Shown here: piece after piece, positions 15,991 through 23,862 of the stretch | How positions within the stretch are numbered: the stretch's first letter is position 1 | Layout: each line of letters opens with the position of its first letter | Assembly (NCBI RefSeq): GCF_000242875.2 | Contig: NZ_AEXL02000090.1 | Coordinates: 1 to 64,000 of the forward strand | Source: Candidatus Nitrosopumilus salarius BD31 | GTDB taxonomy: Archaea; Thermoproteota; Nitrososphaeria; Nitrososphaerales; Nitrosopumilaceae | Reading direction: 5' to 3' | Length of the DNA: 64,000 bases | Made by a program: the position numbers and the translations under genes | Notes under the pieces: model-generated | Seen by the model: only the letters and a program-made list of their open reading frames with translations | Database searches by the model: none | What the model was told of the DNA's origin: nothing

Positions 15991-16603
15991 CTAATTATTG
16001 TTCGTCTACCCAAAACCTTTATCTTTTTTCTAGCAAACAAGTTCACTGCTTTTGGATAAATTTTATGTTCCTCTTTTAGAATTCTTTTCGATAATGATTC
16101 TTCTGTGTCATTTTCTTTAACTTTTACAACTGCTTGAATGATTACTGGCCCTGAATCCATTCCTGCATCTACAAAATGAACTGTACATCCTGAATATTTT
16201 GCACCGTACTCTAGTGCTTGTTTTTGAGAATCAAGTCCTGGAAATGCAGGTAATAATGCCGGATGAATGTTGATAATTCTATTTTTATATTTTTTTACAA
16301 ATTCTGGGCTAATAATTCTCATAAATCCTGCAAGGCAAACAAGTCCGTTTTTTGGTGTGACGCCGTATTTTGATAGCATCCTCATAATTTTTTTGTCATA
16401 CTCTGCCCTGCTTCCTGTGAATCCTTTACTTTCAACTACTTCTATGTTGACTCCGAGCTTTTTTGCAATTTCTAGTCCTTTTGCATCATACTTGTTTGAG
16501 ATTACAACTGCTGGTTTAATTGGGATCTTATTTTTTTAATTGATTTTAGAATGGACTCCATGTTGCTTCCACGACCTGAGATTAAAATTCCTAAATTTAG
16601 CAA
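15987..16603 (-). pseudogene. purN: Phosphoribosylglycinamide formyltransferase, interrupted by a one-base frameshift
   Basis: From a TTG at 16603 the minus strand reads LLNLGILISGRGSNMESI (PurN phosphate-binding N-terminus) up to a run of seven A (T7 at 16531-16537), then goes out of frame and stops. Adding one A restores KIPIKPAVVISNKYDAKG and links to the rest. That rest contains LAGFMRIISPEFV, NIHPALLPAFPG (catalytic Asn and His), SGCTVHFVDAGMDSGPVI and the C-terminal helix. Everything else is intact and well conserved. PurN adds the first formyl group in purine synthesis and is normally essential in autotrophs lacking purT, so a sequencing error in the homopolymer is the first explanation. 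Transcriptional slippage or a real null are alternatives. Confidence 0.85.
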
Positions 16604-16661
16604 CTAGTCAATACTAGATCAAACCTGCAATTTATATCAAATCCAACTGGTCTCATCTTCA

Positions 16662-17642
16662 TTGCCAAGACAAGTTAGGATGACTAAAAATGGAATCCTT
16701 TGTGAAATTAATGATAAACGTGTCTACTTAGATCCCAAAAACTCAGATGTCAGGGGAATCAATTTTGTCTCTCATGCACACTCTGATCATCTTCCTTCGA
16801 AAAATGGAGGAACGATACTCTCTTCGATTGAAACAAACGAAATAGCTAATCTTCGTGGATTTAAGATGGAAAATCATGTGGAGTCACTAGATGATTTTTC
16901 ATTAATTGACAGTGGTCATATTCTTGGCGCAAAAGGACTTCTCTTTGATGATATTTTTTACACTGGGGATATCTGTACTCGAGATCGTGGATTTCTAAAA
17001 GGTGCAAAAATCCCCCAATGCAAAACTTTGATCACTGAATGTACATTTGGTCTGCCTGAATTTGTTTTTCCTAAACTTGAAGAAACACTACAACAAGTCA
17101 ACGAATTAATCTCCGAACTTTATGGCAAGGGCATCCCTGTAATATTGATGGGGTATCAATTAGGTAAAGCCCAAACTATCACTCAATTATTTGGTCATTG
17201 GGGTCCTCTTTATTTCCATGATTCTGTAAAAGATATGAATTCACTTCACCAGAAATTTGGTGTACTTCTCAATAATGGTATAGGTCATTCAGAAGCTGTA
17301 GAGAAGGGGTTGCTTGAGAAAAAACCTTGGATAATGGTTGCACCGATGCTATCTGCCAAAAACAAATTTGTTCAAGAAATGAAATCAAAATACGGTGCAG
17401 TGACAATTGGATTTAGTGGCTGGGCCCAATCATCACGGTTCTCATTTGGGCGAAGAACTGACTATTCAATCCCAATGAGCGACCACTGTGATTACAATGA
17501 ACTCCTCGATATGGTGATAAAATCAGGAGCAGAACAAGTTTACACTATTCATGGTTTTGTGGATGAATTTGCACACGATTTGAGAAAACTAGGGATTAGT
17601 GCTCAACCCTTACTTGAAAATTCTTTAGATGATTTTACTTAG
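16662..17642 (+). CDS. MBL-fold nuclease of the CPSF/mRNA 3'-end processing exonuclease type
   Basis: 326 residues, TTG start. Metallo-beta-lactamase motif SHAHSDHLP near residue 37 (zinc ligands), DSGHILGAKGL and YTGDICTRDRG, then the beta-CASP-like middle with VILMGYQLGKAQ, and C-terminal SDHCDYNELL and TIHGFVDEFA histidines. It resembles archaeal exonucleases related to the CPSF73/Ysh1 family and to DNA-repair SNM1. It lacks the N-terminal KH domain of aCPSF1, so it is a stand-alone member. RNA or DNA exonuclease activity is inferred from the family. Confidence 0.75.
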   Translation: MPRQVRMTKNGILCEINDKRVYLDPKNSDVRGINFVSHAHSDHLPSKNGGTILSSIETNEIANLRGFKMENHVESLDDFSLIDSGHILGAKGLLFDDIFYTGDICTRDRGFLKGAKIPQCKTLITECTFGLPEFVFPKLEETLQQVNELISELYGKGIPVILMGYQLGKAQTITQLFGHWGPLYFHDSVKDMNSLHQKFGVLLNNGIGHSEAVEKGLLEKKPWIMVAPMLSAKNKFVQEMKSKYGAVTIGFSGWAQSSRFSFGRRTDYSIPMSDHCDYNELLDMVIKSGAEQVYTIHGFVDEFAHDLRKLGISAQPLLENSLDDFT

Positions 17643-17915
17643 AAAATCCACTACACTCACAATCAGAAGATAGACATGTTCCTGTATTTCTTATATGATC
17701 ATGTGAGAAATGTTTACACTTTTCATTTTTTACAAATTCTTCTTTGTGCTTCTTTTTGTACTACTGCCTGTGCAATTGAATTTGCCTTATCCTTAGAATA
17801 TCCTTTTTTGTCCATGTAGAAATGAACGATTCGGTTGTATAACAAATCAGGGTTGAATTGTTTTTCTAACAATATTGTCTCTTCTCGTTTCCTCTTCTAA
17901 AACTTGATCCTTCAT
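17635..17915 (-). pseudogene. Small helical protein with Cys/His tail, broken by two +1 frameshifts
   Basis: Three reading frames join into one plausible protein of about 92 residues: MKDQVLEEETR, then ETILLEKQFNPDLLYNRIV and FYMDKKGYSKDKANSIAQ, then RRICKNEKCKHFSHDH with CLSSDCECSGF. Joining them needs removal of one A near 17880-17885 and one from the six-A run at 17726-17731. The tail pattern C-x4-C-x-H-x3-H...C-x4-C-x-C looks like a zinc site and resembles the protein at 2668-3015. If the frameshifts are real, a TTG at 17872 could still give a 49-residue fragment. Function unknown. Confidence 0.5.
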
Positions 17916-17970
17916 GGCAATTACATTTACAAGATTCATCCTCACAAAACCCTTTCTCATTTTTTGACAT
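17866..17970 (-). CDS. Possible 34-residue Cys-rich microprotein
   Basis: Starts MSKNEKGFCEDESCKCNCH and ends with a lone cysteine. The cluster C-x4-C-x-C-x-C-H resembles the small protein at 18136-18243 (CRCECH). It overlaps the start of the frameshifted gene at 17915 in another frame. Short and unproven; the cysteine pattern is the only support. Confidence 0.35.
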   Translation of the reverse strand: MSKNEKGFCEDESCKCNCHEGSSFRRGNEKRQYC

Positions 17971-18135
17971 ATTCTTTATAGGTGATTCTGATATTTGAAG
18001 CCCCTCCGTCATCTAGTAATCATTTGTTTAGTTTAAACCAATTTTTTGAATATTTTTTTCAGATTTTTGATGTTATTGAATGCCAATTGTCTATATGCTT
18101 AAGTTTGCATACCTACAAATCTTTTAGTGGTATAA

Positions 18136-18243
18136 TTGGATAAAGAGTGGCTTCGAGTCAAAAGTGGAAGAAGTAAGGGGTGCAAAGACTGTCTTGCTCA
18201 TAGATGTATTCCTAACAGTTGCAGATGTGAATGTCATACATGA
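18136..18243 (+). CDS. 35-residue Cys-rich microprotein
   Basis: TTG start, reading MDKEWLRVKSGRSKGC, then KDCLAHRCIPNSCRCECHT. Six cysteines and two histidines in the last 20 residues suggest one or two zinc sites. It ends eight bases before the convergent glycerate kinase stop. The C-x-C-x-C-H ending recurs in other tiny frames of this window. No ATG is available in frame, so the start is inferred. Confidence 0.45.
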   Translation: MDKEWLRVKSGRSKGCKDCLAHRCIPNSCRCECHT

Positions 18244-18251
18244 TACTTGAT

Positions 18252-19538
18252 TTATCTTAGAATGACACCTATATCCATTAGATTTGTATGTGTAAAGTTT
18301 GTCACAATGTTTCCTTTTTGTTTTTGAAAGAATCTTCCTGAATCGCTATTTTTAAGAAACTCTTTCATTATGTCCAAATCTATTTTGATGTTCTCTGTAA
18401 TTGCTCCTGCAAATACTGAATTCCCATCTATGCCATCAGTTCCTATTGATGCAATTACCATCGGTTTTGATCTCCTTGAATTTTTTAGCATTCTTAAAAC
18501 CAACTCTTGATTTCTTCCACCCATTCCTTTGCCAAGAACTTTGACTGTTGTCTCTCCGCCAAAAATTAAACAAGTTTTTTCACTCTCTGAAATTTTTTCA
18601 AGAATTTCTTTCACTGCATCTTTTAGATCTCCAAAAATCTGCATTATGTCTACTGTGTATCCTATTTGTTCAGCTGTTTTTTTCATAGCTTCTAAACAAT
18701 CACTGTTATTTGCAATAATGAAATTTTCAATCTTTGATTTTTTTGAACTTTCCAATTTTTCATTCTTTGCTCCTTTTTCTAATACTTGTAAAACCTCTAT
18801 TGGTATTTTCCATTTTAGTTTGTATTTATCTAAAATTTCTAGAGCATCCGCATATGTTGTGTCATCCATGTATGTTGTACCTGATGCAATAGATGATAGA
18901 TCATCTCCTTCCACATCTGACATTACCAAGCTAATCCCATCACATTTCATGTTTTCCACTAATTTGCCCCCTTTGATCTTTGAGAGATGTTTTCTAATGC
19001 AATTGAATTCTTGAATTGTTGCTCCTGATTTTAACAGGACATTTGTAACATGAATTTTGTCATCTAATGTGATATTGTCTGGCATTGCAAGAAGCGATGA
19101 ACCTCCTCCTGATACAAGAAAAATAATTAATTCATCTCCTCGCTTATTTTGAACAAACTTCATTACTTCCTTTGCTGCCTTCACACTTGTTTGGTCTGGC
19201 TTGGGATGCCTTGAATTAAAAATCTGAAATTTCTTCCCCTTGATTATTGATTTGGAACCTTTGGGAATTACAACTATTCCACTTTTTATTGGAATAATCG
19301 CATTAAGTGCTCTAGTCATCGAGTCTCCTGCTTTTCCAAATGCTACAGAGTAAATATTGGAATATTTGCTGATGTCGAATACTTTGTCATTGATTTTGAT
19401 TTGAGTAGGTGTGACATATTTTGGAATGATGTTTTCTGGATTTGCTGCTTGAAGACCTGCTTCTAAAATTTGAAGACACTCTTTTTTCTTGTCCGTTGTT
19501 GCCAATTCATTAAAATTTTGTATAATCACGCTGTACAT
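18252..19538 (-). CDS. Glycerate 2-kinase (GckA/MOFRL type)
   Basis: 428 residues. N-terminal DUF4147 domain with AFGKAGDSM, the glycine-rich LVSGGGSSLLAMP (about 148-160) and LSKIKGGKL, and the C-terminal MOFRL domain with CLIFGGETTVKVLGKGMGGRNQEL and IASIGTDGIDGNS. This family phosphorylates D-glycerate to 2-phosphoglycerate in archaea. Some members were earlier annotated as hydroxypyruvate reductase, but the MOFRL arrangement favours the kinase. Divergent from the Fe-ADH gene 43 bases away. Confidence 0.9.
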   Translation of the reverse strand: MYSVIIQNFNELATTDKKKECLQILEAGLQAANPENIIPKYVTPTQIKINDKVFDISKYSNIYSVAFGKAGDSMTRALNAIIPIKSGIVVIPKGSKSIIKGKKFQIFNSRHPKPDQTSVKAAKEVMKFVQNKRGDELIIFLVSGGGSSLLAMPDNITLDDKIHVTNVLLKSGATIQEFNCIRKHLSKIKGGKLVENMKCDGISLVMSDVEGDDLSSIASGTTYMDDTTYADALEILDKYKLKWKIPIEVLQVLEKGAKNEKLESSKKSKIENFIIANNSDCLEAMKKTAEQIGYTVDIMQIFGDLKDAVKEILEKISESEKTCLIFGGETTVKVLGKGMGGRNQELVLRMLKNSRRSKPMVIASIGTDGIDGNSVFAGAITENIKIDLDIMKEFLKNSDSGRFFQKQKGNIVTNFTHTNLMDIGVILR

Positions 19539-19581
19539 CAGTAATGCAAGATATAATAATAATCAATGACGGCTTTCATTC

Positions 19582-20526
19582 ATGAATACAGTACGCATTC
19601 CAAAAGTTATCAACTTTGGAGAAAATGCACTTGGTGAAACAGAGTATCCAAAAAATGCCCTTGTTGTCACAACCGTTCCACCAGCACTCTCTGATAAATG
19701 GTTGGCAAAAATGGGAATCCAGGATTACATGTTGTATGATCAAGTAAAACCTGAACCATCAATTGACGATGTCAATACTGTAATTTCACAATTCAAAGAC
19801 AAAAACCCATCTGTTCTAATCGGATTGGGTGGTGGAAGTTCTATGGATGTAGTAAAATATGCTGCACCAGAGATGAAAAAAGAAAAAATCTTAATTCCAA
19901 CAACATTTGGAACTGGAGCTGAAATGACAACTTATTGTGTTCTAAAATTTGATGGTAAAAAGAAACTGTTACGTGAAGACAGATTTTTAGCTGACATGGC
20001 AGTAGTCGATTCATACTTTATGGACGGCACTCCTGAACAAGTCATCAAAAATTCTGTTTGTGATGCATGTGCTCAAGCTACTGAAGGCTATGATAGCAAA
20101 CTCGGTAATGACTTGACAAGAACTCTATGTAAACAAGCATTTGAGATTCTCTATGATGCAATTATGAATGACAAACCAGAAAACTATCCATATGGTTCTA
20201 TGTTATCTGGTATGGGATTTGGAAACTGCTCTACGACTCTAGGACATGCTTTGTCCTACGTGTTCTCAAATGAAGGTGTACCTCATGGATATTCTCTATC
20301 CTCTTGTACTACTGTTGCACACAAGCATAACAAGTCAATCTTTTATGATAGATTCAAAGAAGCTATGGACAAACTCGGTTTTGACAAGTTAGACCTCAAA
20401 GCTGATGTCTCAGAAGCTGCAGATACTGTAATGACTGATAGAGGTCACTTGGATCCAAATCCAATCCCAATATCAAAAGAAGACGTCATTAAATGTCTTG
20501 AAGATATCAAAGCAGGTAATTTGTAA
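19582..20526 (+). CDS. Iron-containing alcohol dehydrogenase, probable malonic/succinic semialdehyde reductase
   Basis: 314 residues, short for the family. NAD(P) site LIGLGGGSSMDVVKY near residue 75, PTTFGTGAEMT, and C-terminal metal ligands in GHALSYVFSNEGVPHGYSLS. This resembles the Fe-ADH of Nitrosopumilus reported to reduce malonic (and succinic) semialdehyde in the 3-hydroxypropionate/4-hydroxybutyrate carbon-fixation cycle. The assignment rests on overall likeness, so the substrate is an inference. Followed by a T-rich stretch that may be a terminator. Confidence 0.8.
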   Translation: MNTVRIPKVINFGENALGETEYPKNALVVTTVPPALSDKWLAKMGIQDYMLYDQVKPEPSIDDVNTVISQFKDKNPSVLIGLGGGSSMDVVKYAAPEMKKEKILIPTTFGTGAEMTTYCVLKFDGKKKLLREDRFLADMAVVDSYFMDGTPEQVIKNSVCDACAQATEGYDSKLGNDLTRTLCKQAFEILYDAIMNDKPENYPYGSMLSGMGFGNCSTTLGHALSYVFSNEGVPHGYSLSSCTTVAHKHNKSIFYDRFKEAMDKLGFDKLDLKADVSEAADTVMTDRGHLDPNPIPISKEDVIKCLEDIKAGNL

Positions 20527-20565
20527 AAAATTCAATTTTTTTACCTTTTTTCATTTTTCTTGATA
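20527..20565 (+). terminator. T-rich archaeal-type terminator
   Basis: Directly after the Fe-ADH stop there are three closely spaced T runs (seven, six and five T). Archaeal RNA polymerase terminates at such U-rich tracts without needing a hairpin. No stem-loop is evident. Confidence 0.4.
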
Positions 20566-20618
20566 AACTGCGAAATTGGCAGCTTGGTTAAACTTTTTAT
20601 TCTAATACTCTGACCTAG

Positions 20619-21725
20619 ATGTACTTGACTCAAAATAAACTGAAATTTGGTATACAAAATGGACTAAATGTTGCAAGAGCCGGTTATACTGAAGATCAAA
20701 TTCTAACAGCTTGTATGCTTGCTGATAAAACCGGATATGATTCCATTTTCTATATGGATCACACAAATGTCCCACAATGGAAAAATGCAACCGTGTTGGA
20801 CCCATGGGTCATGCTATCTGCAATTGCTGCAGTTACAAATAATGTCGAGTTGGGTACTTGTGTTACTGATGCAATTAGGCGACATCCATCTAACATTGCA
20901 CTAGCTGCAATTACTCTTGATAGAATTTCAAAAGGTAGAGCGATACTTGGGATTGGAGCAGGTGAAGCACAAAACCTAAAAGAATTCTGTATCCCATTTG
21001 AAAAACCTGTTTCAAAATGGGAAGAACAAATTGAAGTTATTCATACATTATATGATTCAACTCCTGATAACACTGTAGATTACACAGGAAAATATTATCA
21101 ACTTGAAGGAGCATGTTTGCAAGCTCCTCCAATTAGAAAACCACGTCCTCCAACTTACATGGCATCTGGTGGTAAGAGAACACTTGAATTAACTGGAAAA
21201 CTCGGTGATGGATGGTTACCAATTGGATATACGCCTGAACTCTTTGAAGATCATGCTGGTCAAATCAATGCATCCATGGATAAACACAATAGAACTCAAG
21301 AAGAAAAAGACAACTTCCAATATGCGCTTGACATTGATGTGTATTTTTCAGAAGATGCAGAAGAGTCATGGGCAAAAATGAAAGAGGCTGTAAAAGTTAG
21401 TTTGTTCAAGCCTGAAGTTTTGAGAGTTCACGGATTAAAAGAGATTGAAGGATTTGACTTTGTAAAATACTTTACAGAATATTCAATGTCTGATCAAAGT
21501 TGGATTGTAAAGATGAGAGAGGCTGCAACAAAAATCCCTGACAAAGTAGCACGTTCATCTACTGCCGTTGGAACTCCAGAGGATATCATTCCAACCTTTG
21601 AGAGATTCATGGATGCAGGTGTGAATCACTTTGTAATTAGATTCTGGGGCAAGAACTACTTTGGCTCTATTGATAAATTTGCAAGCCATGTAATGCCTGT
21701 ATTAAGAGAAAAAGCCAAACATTAA
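20619..21725 (+). CDS. LLM-class flavin/F420-dependent oxidoreductase (Mer-like)
   Basis: 368 residues. Bacterial luciferase-like TIM barrel: KFGIQNGLNVARAGY at the start, a cofactor-binding SIFYMDHTN, ELGTCVTDAIRRHPSNIALAAITLDRISKGRAILGIGAGE (the family's best-known block), and a C-terminal VGTPEDIIPTFERFMDAGVNHFVIRFWG. The family includes F420-dependent methylene-tetrahydromethanopterin reductase. Thaumarchaea have F420, so this cofactor is likely. Substrate unknown. Confidence 0.85.
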   Translation: MYLTQNKLKFGIQNGLNVARAGYTEDQILTACMLADKTGYDSIFYMDHTNVPQWKNATVLDPWVMLSAIAAVTNNVELGTCVTDAIRRHPSNIALAAITLDRISKGRAILGIGAGEAQNLKEFCIPFEKPVSKWEEQIEVIHTLYDSTPDNTVDYTGKYYQLEGACLQAPPIRKPRPPTYMASGGKRTLELTGKLGDGWLPIGYTPELFEDHAGQINASMDKHNRTQEEKDNFQYALDIDVYFSEDAEESWAKMKEAVKVSLFKPEVLRVHGLKEIEGFDFVKYFTEYSMSDQSWIVKMREAATKIPDKVARSSTAVGTPEDIIPTFERFMDAGVNHFVIRFWGKNYFGSIDKFASHVMPVLREKAKH

Positions 21726-21785
21726 GGGCGTTTTATGATATAACATACAGCAAATCATTTACTTTACTTGTTTCTATGATGTGTG

Positions 21786-22016
21786 ATGGATGACGACCTT
21801 CCAGAATCTGTAAGAAAATGCCTTGATATTTTAGATGAAAATGTCGAAATCTTGGCAGATCTTGAGTTTAATTTGGATGATGAAAAGGAAGATGAATTGA
21901 CTCCAAACATGGAACTTCACAATCTGTATGATATGACTGAAGATGTTGCACAATCCGCAAAAATCAAACGTGCTGAATCGAATCTTGCCCGAAGGCAGTC
22001 TGAAGATTCTTTATGA
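21786..22016 (+). CDS. Small acidic protein, unknown function
   Basis: 76 residues from the ATG at 21786 (a GTG three bases earlier is also possible). Strongly acidic first 60 residues (MDDDLPESVRKC...DDEKEDELTP) and a basic helix at the end (KIKRAESNLARRQ). No motif recognised. Its 3' end overlaps the convergent 22011-22430 gene by six bases. Confidence 0.55.
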   Translation: MDDDLPESVRKCLDILDENVEILADLEFNLDDEKEDELTPNMELHNLYDMTEDVAQSAKIKRAESNLARRQSEDSL

Positions 22017-22430
22017 TTTGTGCGGTCTTTTGTTTTTAGCTCTTGTAAACGCCTTGACTTTGCGTTTGTTTCTCTGTTTTTCTATTCTTTTTCTTGTACG
22101 TTCTGTTGCGTTTGTTGCCCCCTGAATAATCTTAGTTTTACTCCCATCTCTGAGCATGATCTCTTTTCCTTTGAATCTAAATTCTATGTCTCTACATTTG
22201 ACATAGTATTTTGATAGACAAAAAAATATTCTATTGTTTGTCCCGTGCATATCTTTGACTTCTTTTGATTTTTTTAATTCGTTGAGAATATTTCGCAAAA
22301 TGCCTTTCTCTATATCTGTAATCCTATGTAATTCTCTAAACCAGATGAATCTTGAATCCGCACCCCATTCTTCTAGAGTTTTTAGAACTTTTAGTGTAGC
22401 CTCTTCATACCCTTCATCAATTACATTCAT
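22011..22430 (-). CDS. Putative winged-helix-like protein with basic tail
   Basis: 139 residues. Residues 1-60 (ATLKVLKTLEEWGADSRFIWF then RELHRITDIEKGILRNILNELKKSKEV) have the helix-turn-helix spacing of a winged-helix domain. The following strands include RIFFCLSKYYVKC. The last 35 residues are almost entirely basic (RTRKRIEKQRNKRKVKA), suggesting nucleic-acid binding. A DNA- or RNA-binding role is inferred; no family is recognised. Confidence 0.5.
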   Translation of the reverse strand: MNVIDEGYEEATLKVLKTLEEWGADSRFIWFRELHRITDIEKGILRNILNELKKSKEVKDMHGTNNRIFFCLSKYYVKCRDIEFRFKGKEIMLRDGSKTKIIQGATNATERTRKRIEKQRNKRKVKAFTRAKNKRPHKS

Positions 22431-22545
22431 TGTTTATCTTGAATTGATCCTAAATTTAGCAATTTACATTGATGAATAATTTGAATGAAAAAAGTCAAGT
22501 TTTTGAAATGCTGACTTCTTTTGATTATTTTAGTAACTAGTAATC

Positions 22546-22635
22546 ATGGATGTGGAATTAAATGAATACTCTAAACTCGAATGCAGGATTTTAGAGATAT
22601 CTGCACTTGCTAAAGAACTGGATGAGGTAGATTGA
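22546..22635 (+). CDS. Possible 29-residue protein
   Basis: Reads MDVELNEYSKLECRILEIS then ALAKELDEVD. It is an amphipathic helical peptide with natural-looking composition in a gap between two leftward genes. No ribosome-binding site is obvious. It could be chance. Confidence 0.25.
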   Translation: MDVELNEYSKLECRILEISALAKELDEVD

Positions 22636-22637
22636 GT

Positions 22638-22862
22638 TTACCTCTTTGATTTTTTCTTTAATTCCTTTATTCTTGATTTCGTTACCTTGACTGACTGCTT
22701 TTGATTATTTTCCATCTTGTTTGCCAGTGAATCTATCTGTTTGACTATTTTTGATTGTAATTCTGGAGATTTTGTTTTTAGAAGTTTATCTTTTAATTTC
22801 TTTAATTGATTTGAATATGTATCAAAGTCATCTTTTAGTTCATCAAGATATGGATCTCTCAC
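22638..22862 (-). CDS. Small coiled-coil protein, unknown function
   Basis: 74 residues, nearly all heptad-patterned helix (DELKDDFDTYSNQLKKLKDK...IDSLANKMENNQ), ending in a lysine-rich tail KSRIKELKKKSKR. No cysteine or membrane segment. Divergent from the flavin-nucleotide-binding protein gene. No family recognised. Confidence 0.5.
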   Translation of the reverse strand: MRDPYLDELKDDFDTYSNQLKKLKDKLLKTKSPELQSKIVKQIDSLANKMENNQKQSVKVTKSRIKELKKKSKR

Positions 22863-22938
22863 AATAATTTTTCGTATGTCTGGTATTTTAGGGATTTCAA
22901 TGATCTGGATTTATAATATTATTTCTCTACATTAATTC

Positions 22939-23571
22939 ATGCAGCTAGTTGGGATACTACAGATTAGATCATATGAAAAAATAAAAGAATTTCTCAATGA
23001 AGAACATGTTGGACGTGTAGCAAGCATTGATTCAAATGGATTTCCACAAATAATTCCAATGAATTTTGTGTTCCTAGATGACGCAATTTACATGCACTCT
23101 CATGTTAGAGGTGAAAAATTAGATAATATTTCTCGAAATAACAAGGTAGGCTTTGAGGCTGACAGGGAATTGGAATTCCTCCCTTCGTATTTTGAAGATC
23201 CTCATAATGCATCTCTTGCAGATACATTATACATCAGTGTTGTAATTAAGGGAATTGCATCATTTGTATCTGATAGGGAAGAAAAAACACTTGCACTAAA
23301 TGGACTGATGGAAAAATATCAACCTGAAGGAAACTATGATCCAATTCAATCTGATATGCGGGTTTTGGATGCAGTCAGTATAATTAAGATCGTTCCTCAA
23401 ACACTTCATGGAAAATACAAGATAGGACAACATCTCAAATCTGAAGATAAGGTGAAACTAGCACAAAATATCTTGAAAAGAAATTCCTCTACTGCAGAGC
23501 AGACTCTGAAAATTATGGGTTTTGAGATTGTTGATGGTGGTCTTAAAATGGTTGATGAACCTATGTGGTGA
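22939..23571 (+). CDS. Pyridoxamine 5'-phosphate oxidase-like flavin-binding protein
   Basis: 210 residues. The N-terminal split-barrel pattern EEHVGRVASIDSNGFPQIIPMNFVF, with DAIYMHSHVRGEKLDNI and NKVGFEAD, is typical of the Pyridox_ox_2 / FMN- or F420-binding family. A C-terminal helical extension of about 60 residues (KYKIGQHLKSEDKVKL onward) is extra. Probably a flavin or heme-binding reductase; the substrate cannot be told. Confidence 0.75.
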   Translation: MQLVGILQIRSYEKIKEFLNEEHVGRVASIDSNGFPQIIPMNFVFLDDAIYMHSHVRGEKLDNISRNNKVGFEADRELEFLPSYFEDPHNASLADTLYISVVIKGIASFVSDREEKTLALNGLMEKYQPEGNYDPIQSDMRVLDAVSIIKIVPQTLHGKYKIGQHLKSEDKVKLAQNILKRNSSTAEQTLKIMGFEIVDGGLKMVDEPMW

Positions 23572-23612
23572 CAAATTAATTTATTCCAAATTCAATTAAA
23601 CAATTCCGTTAA

Positions 23613-23735
23613 TCACATTTGGACTCTGTTCTTTCTGGTTTGATCCCTGAGTTTTTTGAGAAATTCGTCTGTCTTGAGCTTTAATTCAATCATTACTTCT
23701 TGTTCTGTTTCTCTTAATTCCTTTTCAGGATCCAT
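23613..23735 (-). CDS. Possible 40-residue charged helical protein
   Basis: Reads MDPEKELRETEQEVMIELK then LKTDEFLKKLRDQ and a basic end. It is a regular charged helix that occupies most of the gap before uvrB. No ribosome-binding site or family evidence, so support is limited to composition and length. Confidence 0.35.
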   Translation of the reverse strand: MDPEKELRETEQEVMIELKLKTDEFLKKLRDQTRKNRVQM

Positions 23736-23862
23736 CTCTTTCAATCTGACGTTCTTTCACAAAAAAACAATTTAAGCACCTCTTTGTTTTCCCAATTTTG
23801 AGAATATGTTGACCTGTAGTTTTAATCAAACAAGCGTTAGCTATAAGTTCAGTTTTTGATGA

